A DNA stretch of 64,000 nucleotides from Liriodendron chinense (GCA_003013855.2 ML058343.1:558001-622000); one strand, 5' to 3'; positions 11,581-23,705 are shown, counted from the stretch's first letter. The notes: generated by a model from the letters alone, not told the origin. Program-made: numbers and translations.

Positions 11581-14121
11581 GGCAGCAATCAAAGTTGGAA
11601 ATTCTAGGGATTCTTCTTAGAATGGTTCAGATCATCCGGCCATGACTTTGGATGGTTGAGATCACTGTTTGACCAAGTCAATTCTTTTTCTTTTTCTTAA
11701 AAATTTCATGGAGCTTTTTCCACATCATCAAGCCAATTTCTCCTCAATTTCTCACAAGATGAGATTTTGGTGAGATTGCTTGCTTTTTCTCACCATTCTC
11801 TTCCATCACTTCATTATTACATGGAGGTACATGATTCACTTGCAACCACCCTTCCCAAGGAGGAGTTCTTCCCAAGGAGAGGGGGTGAGGGGTCGTTTTA
11901 ACTAGGTGGGAGGAAGGACGGCCCCCTGGGTGCCGCCCGAACCATTCTCTGCCCACTGGTTTTTCTAGTAGGTCGGGTAAAGGGGTGCCCTTCCCTTTTC
12001 TATATAACATGGGGCACCCTTGGCCCCTCCAACGTGCAATCTCTCTCTTCTCTCTCTCATACTCTCTCTTTCTTCAAGTTTCTCTCTTTCTTTTGGTGGT
12101 TCCTTGCACTTTTCAAGTGGTGGGCCTTAGTGAAGCTTTAGGACAACAAGGTGGTCCCCCTTTGGTGAGTGGTAAAGGTATGAACCACTCCCTTTTCTCT
12201 CTTGTCATTTTCCTTCTTCATTGTCTCTTCTCATGTTTCCTTTCTTTTCTCCATGTAGATATACCAAGGGAATCAAGGTGGGCCCAAGTTTCTTTGGCCT
12301 TTTCTTCATCTCCAATCTCTCCTCAAGGTGGTGCATGGAGAGGAACTTTGCAAGCTTCCATTTCATCTTTTCTTTTCTTCTTTCACACTCCTCCATGTGT
12401 ATGTAAAGGGTAATTTTGCCATGTCCATCAAGTGTGCATGGCAAAATATCCTATCCTTTTCTATGGGAGTTGGGTCACTTTTTATATGTATCAAATAGGC
12501 TCAAAGTGAAGTCATGGCCCTTGGTGTATTTGATGGGCCCAACACTTCATTTTGGGCTCCCTCATGCTTTCTTATCCTTGTCATTTTTCCCTAGAGCTTC
12601 CTTTTCTTTTCCATCTTCTTTTCAAGGTTTGAGCCCATGGGAATGGTAGGGCCCACCTCAAGTTTTGGGCTCAAAGGGCTCATTTTGGGTGGCCCCATCT
12701 TTTTTCACATACGTATGGACAAAGGTGACTAGCCCATTCTTCACTTGGATCTTCAAGTGGGCTAGATTTCCTAGTTGGGCTTTTATGGACAAGTGGCCCA
12801 AATCTTCCACCATTTCTTGATTATGATGTACATCCTTATGCACAAAGTGTGGTGGGTTCCTTAAATTTTTTCCATATGGATGGGCTTTTGGGCCCTCATT
12901 GAAACTTGTGCATTTCTTTGGACCATGTGTGCACCACTACACTTTGTTCATGTAGGATTTTTTCCTTTCATGCTTTTCCGTTTGGATGGATGGAGGACTT
13001 AAGTTACTTGATCATTTACAAGTCCCATGAGTGAGTTGTTTCAAAGATCTCACTAAGTTCAAATGGTTTTCTCATGTTGTGGGAAAATGGATCTCAAGAG
13101 CTTCCTTTAATGTTCCCAACCTCAAATGGGTGACTCTTCTTCAAGTGAGTTATCCATGCAACCATTGTTCCTTGACCTTTCCTTGGGGTGCTTGGTGGGT
13201 CATCCACCATCATTCTCAAAGATGAGTGATTTTTCCTTCAATTGGTGGGAAACAATGATACCCATAAGTTGCCCAATTTTGTCCCATACTTTGGGGCATT
13301 TTGGATTTTGATTTTCAAGTGGGCTATGTATATCATTCTTAGCCATTTCCATGATGGTTGGGTGACTCATCAAGCCATGCTCTCTTGTGCTTAAATGGTC
13401 TCCCTTTTGTAGAGCAATCGGTGCACATAAGTTGCCCAAACTTGTCTTTGCATGGACATTTCCAACTTTGATTCTTCATGTGGGTTATGTGCATCAAATT
13501 TTTACCATTGGCTTCTTTGATTCATATATTTGTGGGTAGACCACCATATTGTATTCTCATGGTTAAAACATTCATCAAGATGGTGCACATAGGGTTGCCC
13601 ATGGTTAACCCATGAATGGGTCCTCATGTTCTTCAAATGGGCTATGTGCTCCTTTCAATCCATTGAGGTGGGGCATTTGAGTTGATCTTGGGGGCCCATT
13701 CCTTTCTATCCCCCACTTGTCCATGCATATTATGTAAAAAAGATGGGAACATCTTTAAATGAGAATCATGGCCTTAGTATGAAAAGTGAACTAAGCCTTG
13801 GTTGCACATGGACTTTAAAAGGGGTTTTTCATATGAAGTTTGACTCTTATCCCTTTTGACCTCATGATACTTAAGTGCATTTGTTGTCCACAATGTGTCC
13901 TTGGATGATTGAATTTCCTTACCTAGGTCATGGCATGCAACCTTCTTCAATGTGGGCCTTGCCTTCTTCAATGGGGCCAACGCTTATCCTAGGCAACACA
14001 TGGACTTGGACATAGGATTTTGCATTTGAATGTAAGTCCGAATCCAAGGGTTTCCTGGATAATGATTTGGATTTTAATGGGTAAAGAGTAGAGACTTACC
14101 TTACCAAGCCTGTAGGATTCG
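11581..14121. other. Unassigned intergenic DNA, pyrimidine-rich
   Basis: There is no recognisable gene. A CT-rich tract lies at about 12030-12100, and the whole stretch is rich in CTTTTC, CCATCTTC and GGGCCCA words. The open frames overlap on both strands and have no domain. A TATA-like site at 12000-12007 precedes the CT-rich tract and resembles the leader of an LTR or gene, but no matching second LTR is visible. Confidence 0.5.
12000..12007 (+). promoter_or_regulatory. TATA-box-like site CTATATAA
   Basis: CTATATAA is followed about 30-100 bp downstream by a CT-rich tract (TCTCTCTTCTCTCTCTC), the usual layout of plant core promoters with Y patches. It is preceded by a GC-rich block at 11930-11945. 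No downstream gene is recognised, so it may belong to a decayed LTR. Confidence 0.3.
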
Positions 14122-15380
14122 ATGGCGGATGGTACAAGAGGACGACGGGTGATCGATGAGGATGATCCGGCCTTCATTATTCACCGAAGGGCTCATATGT
14201 GTTCCTTGGCTAAGAAGCACCAACCTCTTCCCTCCATCAAGGGTCGAGGTACCAGAGATCATTGGGATGACTGGGTGAAACACCCACAACCTTTGCTTGA
14301 ACGAGTTCTGGCTGACACTACTTTTGCTGACCTCCTTACCTTGCGCTTCCATAACAACAATGCTAACCGCATGCTGCTTGCGGCTCTTTGTGAGAGGTGG
14401 CGGGATGAGACCCACACCTTTTAACTCCCTTGTGGTGAGTGGGGAATAACTCCCCTAGATATATATATGCAAATCAGCTTTCCATTCCATGGGGCGGTTG
14501 TTCCCCATGTCGGCTCTCTTACTCCCATCACTTCCATTGACTGGCTTCGGCTTGTGGGTGATATCTCACCTGAGGATGAATTCCAGGGCCATCAAGTAAA
14601 ATTGTGATGGTTCTACAGCACCTTTGCTACCGTCACCCCCACTACCGAGCTAGAGGCCCTCCACAAAGCACGGGCCATGATTGCTTATGCCTTCGGGTCC
14701 TTTCTTTTCTGTCACGCGAACGAGAGGATCGATCCTAAATTTTTTCGTTTGGTTGATGATCTTTACCATCCCTACAATTGGAACGGGGCTATCTTGACTC
14801 ATGTTTTCCTGGGTTTGGATAAGACCTCTCGGAATAGCCGGTCCTTCACAGGTTTTTGGCCTGTCGTAGAGGTATTCTTTTTAACCTTCCCTGGAGACAT
14901 TTGCCTTCTTTCTTTCACTGATCGTTATGTGTGCCCTTGCCCAGACTTGCTTTTATGACCATTTTGCTCATCTCGCGCTGAGGATACGAGATGACATTGA
15001 GCCACCTCTGTACCGCCATATGTACTGGCATCAGCAAAATCATCAACGGAACTCTCATGTATCTAGGGACAATTGGCGCGCTGACGTAGACGGATTGACC
15101 GTTGAGGATGTAAGTATCTTGTTTTCCTTACCTCTCGTGCTGCTCTGTAACTGATTGTGATGACCTCTTTTGCTGTAGTTTGCTCGGATGCCATACGCCA
15201 ACCTTCCTCTCTACTACACCCCTCATCGTGTGGAGGCATATGATTCTTCCTGCCTTCAGATCATGCTTTCTGACGCTGAATCATTTCAGTGGTATTTGGG
15301 TGAGAGGCTGCTTTGACAGATTACTGGGGTGGCTCGAGTCCCTTGTTCCGCACCTCCTCCGGTGTTCACTTCCCCAAGTG
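14122..15380 (+). pseudogene. Plant mobile domain gene relic, 5' part
   Basis: The translation from the ATG at 14122 matches what I know of plant mobile domain proteins (PF10536; MAIN/MAIL1-like, often called serine/threonine phosphatase 7 long-form-like). Visible are LLERVLADTTFADLL, the core ALCERWRDETHTF followed after a stop by LPCGEWGITPLDI, then a stretch around DDLYHPYNWNGA and GFWPVVE. Two short GT-AG introns are likely: 14872-14944 (73 bp) and 15110-15178 (69 bp). Joining across them gives uninterrupted domain-like sequence (exons 14122-14871, 14945-15109, 15179-15380). In-frame stops at 14422 (TAA), 14605 (TGA) and 15314 (TGA) make it non-functional. The 3' end was separated by a 14.1 kb nested insertion; a candidate last exon lies at 29478-29753. 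MAIN/MAIL proteins are nuclear factors linked to transposon silencing, but this family also travels inside transposons, so an element origin is possible. Confidence 0.75.
15376..15380. repeat. Candidate target site duplication AAGTG (left)
   Basis: AAGTG immediately precedes the block starting TAGGGTTGCG. The same five bases occur at 29473-29477, just before recognisable mobile domain sequence resumes. Element ends of the TG...CA type are not evident, so the boundary is tentative. Confidence 0.45.
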
Positions 15381-16391
15381 TAGGGTTGCGAAGTAGTAAT
15401 AATTCGAAAAGACCGAGTATCGTTCCCACAGAGATTTAAGAATGGGAATTCTCAGAATTTATCTAAAATAACTAATAATTAAGATCCTATTAAGCATTAA
15501 AGCTGGAAAATAGTGATTTGGATTTAAACAGTGAATGTGTAAGGTAATATCAATCTAAAAAGGCACTAGAGCGCCAAGGATCCACTTTTGATAAGTTTCA
15601 ATGCATAAACACAACTAGGTCTCTCATAACTCAATCGAAATTAAATTCATATCACTATCCGATCGGAATATAGAGCGGTTAAATCAATAATTATCCAAAA
15701 CAGTTGCTCATTCATTGATTTGATTCCCACAATAATACTCAGGCCTTGGGCACACTCAATTGTGTAGGCCAACCCTCTTTCCAATCTAGTTAAGATTCAC
15801 AACCATAGCTTTCATCAAATCCTGTCACTAGAATTGATTACAACTAATGATTAGACTTCTAATTAAATCAAATTCAACCAACAAACAGCTATTTCAGATT
15901 ATAACAAAAGATACGAACTTTAGTTGAATGAGTTCCCACATGAAAATCAGGCCATTGTACAAAAGGCAATCAAAGGGTCTACCATGCCCGGAGTCGATGA
16001 TAGATCAATGAACTACACAAGCATAAACAATGCTCAGAAGGTAAGCTACCAAGCTTAGAATCACTAAGAATCACATGAGCCCGGAGTCATCAATAGATCA
16101 AAGTAAAACCAAACTAGTACTTGATTCAAACTCATGTTTAAACTAAAATTCTTCAATTAAAACATAAAAGGAAACCTAGGTTGCATCGATCCATAAAAAA
16201 CGAATCAAAAGCTTCACCTCTTAGCCCTAGCTAAGAGGTTTTAGTTCATCTCTAACATCCTTGAACTAGAAGCCTCACAAACATAAAAAAAAACTACTAA
16301 AACAGGAAGAAAACTAAGAAAACTTGAAGTAGAATCTGTCTCCCAAGCAATCCCCATGTCCTAGCATGCCCTGGTATGAAGAGGAGAAGTC

Positions 16392-16401
16392 CCTTTTATA
16401 G
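16392..16401 (-). promoter_or_regulatory. Minus-strand TATA box in the older LTR
   Basis: The minus strand reads CTATAAAAGG. The GACCGGTC array lies 90-340 bp upstream in the same orientation, consistent with a U3 promoter. Confidence 0.45.
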
Positions 16402-16493
16402 ATTGGCACTGAAGATTCCAGATTTAGCAAGGAATTACGCAATTGCGCAGAGAAAATCGAAGCTTCACGCACACGCTGTTGCACTGACGATAG

Positions 16494-16735
16494 GTCGCAC
16501 GACCGGTCTGAGCCTATGGACGACCAGTCACATGACCGGTCGCAAAAGTGTGAAATCTGTCCAGCGAGTTTTGCTAAATTCCATCCTACAATTTTAATTC
16601 AAGGACCGGTCGCACGACCGGTCATGAATGGTCCAGTGTATATGTGCAGAAGGGGTCTCTGTTTTGAATGCTCGGACTGGTCGGACGACTGGTCCTAGGC
16701 TTTGTACGACCGGTCGCACGACTGGTCTTGGGTGG
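16494..16735. repeat. GACCGGTC palindrome array
   Basis: The 8 bp palindrome GACCGGTC is exact at 16501, 16534, 16604, 16616 and about 16709. One-base variants (GACCAGTC, GACTGGTC, GACGACTGGTC) lie between. Pairs are joined by GCAC (GGTCGCACGACC), making larger imperfect dyads. It sits upstream of the minus-strand TATA box. Confidence 0.9.
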
Positions 16736-16740
16736 CTTTT

Positions 16741-16745
16741 CTCTG
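16741..16745. repeat. Target site duplication CTCTG (left)
   Basis: CTCTG directly precedes TGTAAGACCC of the 5' LTR and is repeated exactly at 29285-29289 after the terminal GTGACA of the 3' LTR. Confidence 0.95.
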
Positions 16746-17576
16746 TGTAAGACCCGTACCTTATTTGCCCTCCATACGCTCATTTTCGATGCCGGTACGT
16801 CCCGGATGGACCAGATTAGCGAGCCTTGATCGCGACCCTGTTTTAGTACCGCATCGACCCAAGACCTATACTCCGGCGACCGCGTAGGCGCTGCGATTCC
16901 AACGCCACGCAGCATGCCCCATTGCGATACCCGGTGTGAAAGTTATGATCGATTGCGTAATCCAAGGTGGGCCGCGCAACGTGCGTGTGTCGTGGTCCCC
17001 ACTTGCACAAATTCCAAGACCATGTCACATCAATCAAATCCATCACCATCACCCTCACCCATACCCCTATCATTACCCTAGCCTACACACACCATACCTA
17101 TGCCATTCCTCTCTCACCAAAGTCAACTCCAACCCATTCCTCCCATGACCTCTCCCATCATCATCATCATCACTAATGTACCCCCTCTCTCCCATACAGG
17201 AGCCATACGTATGGGGAGAGGAGGCCTCACTTCCCATATTTGCAAAAGAGATTTAAGAGAGAGAGAGGAGAGAGAAAGAGAGAAAGAGATTTGAGAGGAG
17301 AGAGAAAGAGGGAGATTTGAGAGAAGTAGAGAGAGATTAGAGAGATTGAGGGTGTAGATCCTAGCTTGGAGGGCCCCAACCATCATCCGGACCGTCCGGA
17401 TCATCCGATCGTCAACCCGATCCAATCCAACCGTCCAACCATCCATCAAGGTGAGTGCAAGGGACAAAACCTCTCCATTTTCTTAATTTCTTTCCACTTT
17501 CCTTTTCTTTTGGGCCCACCTTGTGATGGGCAATGAGATGGATGGACTGGATCATCCATGAATGGGACCCACCTTA

Positions 17577-17601
17577 TAATAATAATAATAATAATAATAA
17601 A
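17577..17601. repeat. AAT microsatellite, 5' LTR
   Basis: (AAT)n run; the matching run in the 3' LTR (25775-25805) is about two repeats longer. Confidence 0.9.
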
Positions 17602-18049
17602 GGGGGAGAGCTGCCACTGGACAGCCAGCGTCCAGAGGGCGCTGCTGCCCAGCAGCACTTTGGCTACAAGCCCTTTTGGGCATTGGGCAGGGTCCCCACT
17701 CGTGGGACCCACCTTGATGTATGAGATGATCCACACCGTCCAGCTATTTCCCCATTCCATTTCAGGGCAGGGAGCCAAAAATGAAGAAGATCCAGATCTC
17801 AGGTGGACCACACCATTGAAAACAGTGGGGCTGACGAAGCCTACTATTGAGACTTTTTAGGCCCACCGTGATGTTTGTGGACCACATCACCTGCCCAATA
17901 TTGGGCTTGTTAAGACCCCAACGGTCTGAGGAATATGATGGAGGGGGTGGATCGTCCCTAAGTGGGCCCCACTTGATATGATCAAAGAAAAAGAAAAAAA
18001 GAGAAAAAAAAAAGAGAAGAAGAAGAAGAAGACATGGACGCGGGACGTC

Positions 18050-18088
18050 CCAGCGTCAGAGACGCTGGAAACGTCCAGCGTACGCTGG
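18050..18088. repeat. CCAGCGT/ACGCTGG palindrome cluster
   Basis: Several CCAGCGT words and their complements lie within 40 bp and end in the perfect 14 bp palindrome CCAGCGTACGCTGG at 18075-18088. The same palindrome is in the 3' LTR at 26279-26292, and related clusters lie at 26645-26700 and 27015-27060. Confidence 0.85.
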
Positions 18089-20098
18089 AGACAATGGGTC
18101 CCCACTCGTGGGACCCACCTTGATGTTTGTGTTCCATCCACGCCGTCCATCTTGAAACCTTCCTAGACCCGCAATGATGTTTATTTGTCACCCAACCTAT
18201 CCATAAGTGGCTGGGCCCAAAATTTAAGCATATCCTAATGTCAAGTGGACCATGCTATAGTGGGGATAATGATTTCCAACATTGAAACCTTTCTAGGTTC
18301 TACAGTGATGTTTATTTGCCATCCAACCGGTTCATAAGATCACATGGATATGGATGAAGGAGAAAACACAAATATCTGCTTAATTCAAAACTTATTGGGA
18401 CTAGATGGGTACCACGCTACCCAGCAGGTGGCCCACCCTATGGGTCCCAACGTGATGTATCTATTAGCTCCACCATGATGTATCTGTTCTATTCATGCTG
18501 CCTATCTATTTTCCATATTATTTTAGGTACGGCCACAACAATGAGGCAAATTCAGATGTTAGATGGACCACACCCGTGGGGAATAGTGGTCCTTGATGCC
18601 CATCATGATTCCTTCTTTGATATATATGATTTATCCATGCCGTTCACATATTTTGTCGACCTACCTTGTATGTGCAGGCCCAAGTATGGGGCCGATGTGG
18701 TCTCAAGTGGGCTATGCCACGAAGACTTTTACATTTCCAATGGGATCCATGGCTCGGGTCCCACTCTCCATATATATATTGGGCCTTTTAAGGCCAATGT
18801 TACATGATACGATCGGTAACATGCTAGTATGATTAGCCTGATATGTCACACTGATAACATGCTTAGTATAATGAATATCATGCTCATTCATATGCCCATA
18901 CGCATCATTCGTATGCCTGTTATGGATCATAATTAACCATAGCATATGCTAGTTGGCTTATTATACTTAGGGGACCCGTGTGAGACAGGGTCGCCCGACA
19001 TGATTGCGCAGTATGCGTAAGTTTGGTGCATGATTTGGATTGTATGACTCATGCATTTCGCATTATGTATGTCACGATCGCTTTTACACCCTAGCAGTAT
19101 CAGGGTGGTGGCCACCATAGTCACATTGTGGTTGGCAGTATTGGACACCGGAAACTTGTTCTAGTACGTGGGCGCTATGGATGTCCTTGGGTGAAAGTCC
19201 CTAAACCCTGTGGTACCATTAGGATGCTCCAGCGTCGAGACCGAGTAGATAACATGAGCGCCCGTGTGCCAAATACCAGTAGGCCGCGTCTCCCACTGTG
19301 TCGAGGTCAGTTGGAAAGGGGTGTGACCTTATCCGCCCAGGTGCAGTGGGCTGTAAGCTAGGTCGAGTCTGACCAGCTCATGGAATGGGTCCGCTATCGG
19401 CGAGCCGGTTGGGCATTGGCATACCACTGACGAGGCGGATAGTGAGGTCTTTTCTACTCTCTTGGTTATGCGCGCGATGTGCGGCGGCCAATATTAGAGT
19501 ATACTAGACCCCGGCGATGTCTCAGATGAGAACTATTTTGATATGTAGATAAGTTGAGGATTGACATGTTTGCATTGCATCTCTAGCATGTAACACTCGG
19601 CCATGTAGGCCCTTGCATTGCATGGCCTTGGGATGGCTGATAGCATTCATGAACTTAGTAATTTAGCCCTCTACTACTTTCGCTTACTCTGATATCTGTA
19701 TACTTGTCATATGCATCACATGCGCACACACGCACTCAACTGGGCTTCGTAGGAAGCTCATGCGCGTTTGTTTACACTGCAAGTACTAGAGCTTATCAGC
19801 AGCGTTGAGCGCGGTTTATGTACCTGATATTTTGGACTTCTGATTCATGTTGTATTTCCCTTTCCAGCACTGTACTCAACAAACTTATTAGTGGATATTT
19901 GATGATGTTTTATGGTTTTGATTATGCTCCTGTACAAAAAAAATTTACCCTGAAAACCTCCTGGTAGGATTCCAGGATCGGAACCTGGCACATGAGAGCT
20001 AGGAGCCGAGAATGGGGTACTACGGAGGCTGTTGGCACCAAGGTCGGCGATCAGGAATTTAGTGAGCCCGGTCCCCGGGTTTGGGGTGTGACAGAAGT

Positions 20099-20110
20099 TG
20101 GTATCAGAGC
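20099..20110 (+). other. Primer binding site, initiator Met tRNA
   Basis: TGGTATCAGAGC begins 5 nt after the LTR end (20093). It is the standard complement of the 3' end of plant initiator methionine tRNA used for minus-strand priming. Confidence 0.93.
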
Positions 20111-20455
20111 ATAACTTGGGAATACCTGCGGATGACATCACATATCTACTAATGGCCTTAGATTAACTACCCTTAACTGAATGATTGTTGCAAACTTAGG
20201 ATGATTAGGATCCCGATCTCATGCACTTAGCGACCCACACTAGGATCCTGTTACAACATAGTTATAATAAGATTCCCTATTTTGAGCTTAGAAACTTCTG
20301 AATATGATCCCCTAACGTGTGTGCATTTGAGAGTATCAATGCTAAGAGGTACCTGTCCTTTTCTGTAGGATATGGCGCCCAAGAGAGCCACTGGTAGGCC
20401 GTCGACCGGTGCGGGTACATCCTAGACCGCCCTAGTCCTAGCTCCAGCTCCAGCT

Positions 20456-21328
20456 ATGACTGCTGGACAGTTTCAGGAGATGATGCGGGTTATGACCTCC
20501 ATGGTAGAGCGCCAGGAGAGGAGGTCATCTGACGCAGTTGCCCCATCGGAGCAGGATCGTGCTCGTTCCTTGCTGATGGACTTCAGGCGGATGGATCCCC
20601 CACGGTTTTTGGGCGGGCCAGACCCGGTGGCAGCGGAGCGATGGAAATCGGAGGTAACGAAGATCTTTACCACGATGCGATGCTCGACCGAGGAGCGAGT
20701 TCCTCTTGCCATTTTCCTTTTTCAGGGAGAGGCCGAGCACTGGTGGGCGTCAGTTACCCTAGCAGCCGGGCCTGATTTCGAGTGGACATGGGAGGACTTT
20801 GTAGACCGGTTTGACCGGAAGCTCTTCCCTGAGCATGTCCGCCAGCAGCGTGCTCTAGAGTTCGAGACACTGGTCCAGGGAGATATGTCAGTGTCGCAGT
20901 ATGAGGCTCGATTCGTTGAGCTATCCAGATTTGCGACGTATCTCGTGGATGACGAGGTGTGGAAGGCCCGTCGATTCGAGACTGGACTGCGCCTTGGCCT
21001 TCGTGGCCGTGTCACGGGACACAAGTTTCCTACATTAGAGGAGGTGGTAGAGCGGGCCCAGATATATGAGGCAGAGTGGGCCGATGCACAGCGGATCCGT
21101 GACCAGAGCGGAGACCGGAAGGGGAAGAGGAAGGCTCCTTCTGACAGCTTTCGGCAGCAGCAGACTCGGGCACAGCAGAGGCACCCGGTTCATCCATCTG
21201 TTCGACCGCCAGTAGCACCAGCAGCACCTCCAGCACCGTCCAAGAGACAGTTTGCAGGCGTTTGTTTCGGATGTGGGGGGACAGGGCATCGTAGGCATGA
21301 GTGTCCCCACCCACAACAGCAGCAGTGA
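20456..21328 (+). pseudogene. gag segment with CCHC zinc knuckle
   Basis: Capsid-like retrotransposon gag domain (PF03732 type). Recognisable blocks are AERWKSEVTKIF, FLFQGEAEHWW, TWEDFVDRF and QYEARFVELSRFA in the first 170 residues. It then has a basic QP-rich stretch and the knuckle CFGCGGTGHRRHEC (C-X2-C-X4-H-X4-C). The first ATG of the frame is at 20372, but the TAG at 20423 forces a start at 20456. The frame ends at a TGA in a CAG repeat region. Poly-Q coding continues in the same frame beyond that stop and another at 21347. The gag assembles virus-like particles and binds element RNA. Confidence 0.9.
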
Positions 21329-21535
21329 CAGCAGCAGCCACAACAGTAGCGACAGCAGCAGCCACAGCAGCAGAGGCAGCAACATAGACCGCAGCAGCAG
21401 CAGCGGCGACCGCAGAGGGGACAGACACATCCCCAGCAAACTCACGGCAGGTTCTATGTAGCCCAGCAGGATCCTCAGGCACCTGGAGGAGTCATTGATG
21501 GTACACTCATTGTCTCTGCATCCATAGCTCATGTT

Positions 21536-22015
21536 TTGTTTTATTCTGGTGCAACGCATTCTTTCGTAACCGATGATTTCTGCCGATCGACTGGTTTGCC
21601 ATTCGAATCAGTGCGCGAGGGTTTGTCAGTGTCGACACCCTTAGGGAAGACCACAGTATTGAGTTTGATCTGTTCGTCTTACCCCGTCTTGGTAGGAGAG
21701 ACCTTTTTGCCCGTCGATTTATTTGTTTTACCGATGACCGAGTTTGATGTTATCCTGGGCATGGATTGGCTGGCCGAGTATCACGCTGTATTGGACTGCT
21801 TCGCAAGAACAGTCACTTTCCTTATACCCGGCATGCCGCAGTTTCAGTTCGTTGCCGAGCCTAGAGGCGAGCAGTTGTCATCTTTGATGTCGTGTGCCAT
21901 AGAGGAACCAGTTGCTGTGTGCATCGACCAGCTGCCGGTAGTTTGCGATTTTCAGGATGTGTTTCAGGAGATTCCAGGGGTTGCCGCCTCGTCGGCATAC
22001 CGAGTTTCAGATTGA
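21536..22015 (+). pseudogene. Protease segment, catalytic Asp replaced
   Basis: Retropepsin-like domain in frame with gag. The active site motif normally reads D-S-G-A in this family; here codon 21542-21544 is TAT, giving Y-S-G-A-T-H-S-F. A later FDVILGMDWL block (the usual ILGMDWL of Ty3 proteases) is intact. The frame is lost by an extra G in the run 21977-21980. The start shown is a TTG within the open frame, not a real initiation site. Confidence 0.9.
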
Positions 22016-23705
22016 CCTCGTGCCCGGTACTGCGCCTATCTCAAAGGCCCCGTACCGTATGGCACCTTTGGAGTTGCGGGAGCTGCGGAAGCAGTTGGAC
22101 GAGTTGCGTGAACTAGGCTTCATTTGTCCGAGTAGTTCACCGTGGGGAGCGCCGGTACTCTTCGTGAAGAAGAAGGATGGCTCGTTGAGGCTCTGCGTGG
22201 ATTACCGTGAGCTCAACAAGGTCACGATTAAGAATAGGTACCCGCTTCCGAGGATTGACGATTTATTTGACCAGTTGCGGGAGGCCCAGTTCTTTTCGAA
22301 GATTGACCTACGGTCAGGTTATCATCAGGTCCGTGTCCGGGAGGAGGATATCCCGAAGACGGCATTCAGGACGCGTTACGGTCATTTTGAGTTTCAGGTC
22401 ATGTCTTTCGGACTGACCAATGAGCCCGCTGTGTTCATGCAATTGATGAACGAGGTCTTTCGTCCCTACCTTGATCAGTTCGTTGTGGTGTTTATCGATG
22501 ACATTCTGATCTATTCGAGGACTCGGGAGGAGCATGCGCGGCATCTGGAGATCACCTTGCAGACCCTCCGCACACACCAGCTTTATGCGAAGTTGGAGAA
22601 GTGTGAGTTTTGGCAGGAGGAGGTGAAGTTTCTCGGTCATGTGGTGACGAGGCAGGGAGTAGCAGTAGATCCGGTGAAGATTGATGCCGTGCGTCAGTGG
22701 AGGCAGCCCACGAAAGCGTCCGAAATTCGGAGTTTCCTGGGGTTAGTTGGTTATTATCGTCGTTTCATAGAGGGCTTCTCTCGTATTGCAACCCCGCTGA
22801 CCAGGTTGACCCGGAAGGGCACTGAGTTCATTTGGAGTGATGCCTGTGAGCGAGCATTAGCAGAACTAAAGGACCGTCTTACTTCTACACCAGTCCTCAC
22901 TCTTCCCTCCGGGAGTGAAGGATTCGTGGTTTTTACAGATGCCTCACGTATTGGCTTAGGTGCTGTCCTGATGCAGCATGGCAGAGTAGTAGCGTATGCG
23001 TCTCGCCAGCTCAAGGTCCATGAGCAGAACTACCCCACGCATGATCTGGAGCTAGCAGCGGTAGTCTTCGCACTGAAGGTGTGGAGGTACTATCTTTATG
23101 GGGTCAGGTTTGAGCTCTTTTCTGACCACAAGAGCCTGAAGTACCTCTTCTCGCAGTCCGAGTTGAACATGAGACAGAGACGTTGGATGGAGCTCCTGAA
23201 GGATTATGATTTTGATCTTCAGTACCACCCTGGAAAGGCCAACGTGGTGGCAGATGCCCTTAGCCGTCAGCCACGAGGCCTGGTGGCGCATATGATGGTC
23301 CGGGAGTGGAGGATGCTCAAGGAGGTTGCCGAGTATGATTTTGAGCTGAGCTTGCAGTCTTCTATCGCGCAGTTATCGAGCTTGTCGATTCAACCCTCTC
23401 TTGTTTCTAGGGTGATCGAGGCTCAGCATACAGATCAGACGTTGAAGGATTATTGGGAAGAGGCCGCGTCAGAGGGTCAGACTGATTGGCAGATTAGGTC
23501 AGATGGTGGACTTCGTTTCAGGGGTCGGTTGTGTGTTCCAGATATTCCTCAGTTGCGCAAAGATCTTATGGATGAGGCACACCGATCGAGGTTCATGATT
23601 CACCCAGGCTCTACCAAGATGTATCGTGATATGAGGAGGCAGTATTTTTGGGCCGGTATGAAGCGTCAGATTGCCAGTTTTGTGGCTGAGTGTGACACTT
23701 GCTAG
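21957..23705 (+). pseudogene. Reverse transcriptase, RNase H and integrase zinc finger
   Basis: The Ty3-type reverse transcriptase shows WGAPVLFVKKKDGSLR, LCVDYRELN, RYPLPRIDDLFDQL, KIDLRSGYHQ, FGLTNEPAVF (usually NAPA) and the catalytic FIDDIL at 22491-22508. RNase H begins at VVFTDASRIGLGAVLMQ, with HDLELAAVVFALK and SDHKSLKYLF. It ends in HPGKANVVADALSR. After a spacer comes the integrase HHCC finger up to AECDTC, where TAG at 23703 replaces an expected Gln codon. Its N-terminus overlaps the protease segment in another frame because of the 1 bp insertion. Confidence 0.94.

Larger units (their letters stand above)
15381..16745 (-). mobile_element. Older LTR-like element, left portion
   Basis: Noncoding DNA lies between the mobile domain relic and the Tekay-like element. 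The sequence near 15381-15440 (GAAGTAGTAATAATTCG, GAGTATCGTTCCCACAG) is of a type I have seen repeatedly at LTR-like ends in plant genomes, but I cannot name the family. On the minus strand there is a TATA box (CTATAAAAGG at 16392-16401) with a palindrome array upstream of it (16494-16735), so transcription would run right to left. It looks like one LTR or solo LTR that was later split. The remainder is 29285-29472. No coding capacity is seen. Confidence 0.5.
16746..20093 (+). repeat. 5' LTR of the Tekay-like element (3348 bp)
   Basis: It starts TGTAAGACCC and ends GGTGTGACA. It contains an AG-rich tract (17240-17345), an AAT microsatellite (17577-17601), several half-units of the foldback-like family (GGGCCCACC, CGTCCA, GTGGACCAC phrases) and CCAGCGT/ACGCTGG palindromes near 17614-17665 and 18050-18088. 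Relative to the 3' LTR it lacks a 986 bp block at position 18153/18154 and has about 17 extra bases near 16800. Confidence 0.93.

Noticed and set aside
11064..11588. Repeated minus-strand frames encoding LKLR.DQDPEGL-like peptides
   Set aside because: They follow the degenerate 140-167 bp tandem repeat and the dyad within it.
11744..12444. Overlapping frames of 79-142 codons around the CT-rich tract
   Set aside because: Low-complexity composition, both strands open, no domain.
16843..19361. Numerous open frames in the Tekay-like 5' LTR, repeated at 25043-28551
   Set aside because: They occur identically in both LTRs, overlap on both strands, and include simple-repeat translations from the AAT and A-rich tracts.
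21030..21559. 150- and 174-codon minus-strand frames
   Set aside because: They are antisense shadows of the CAG-rich gag and protease junction.
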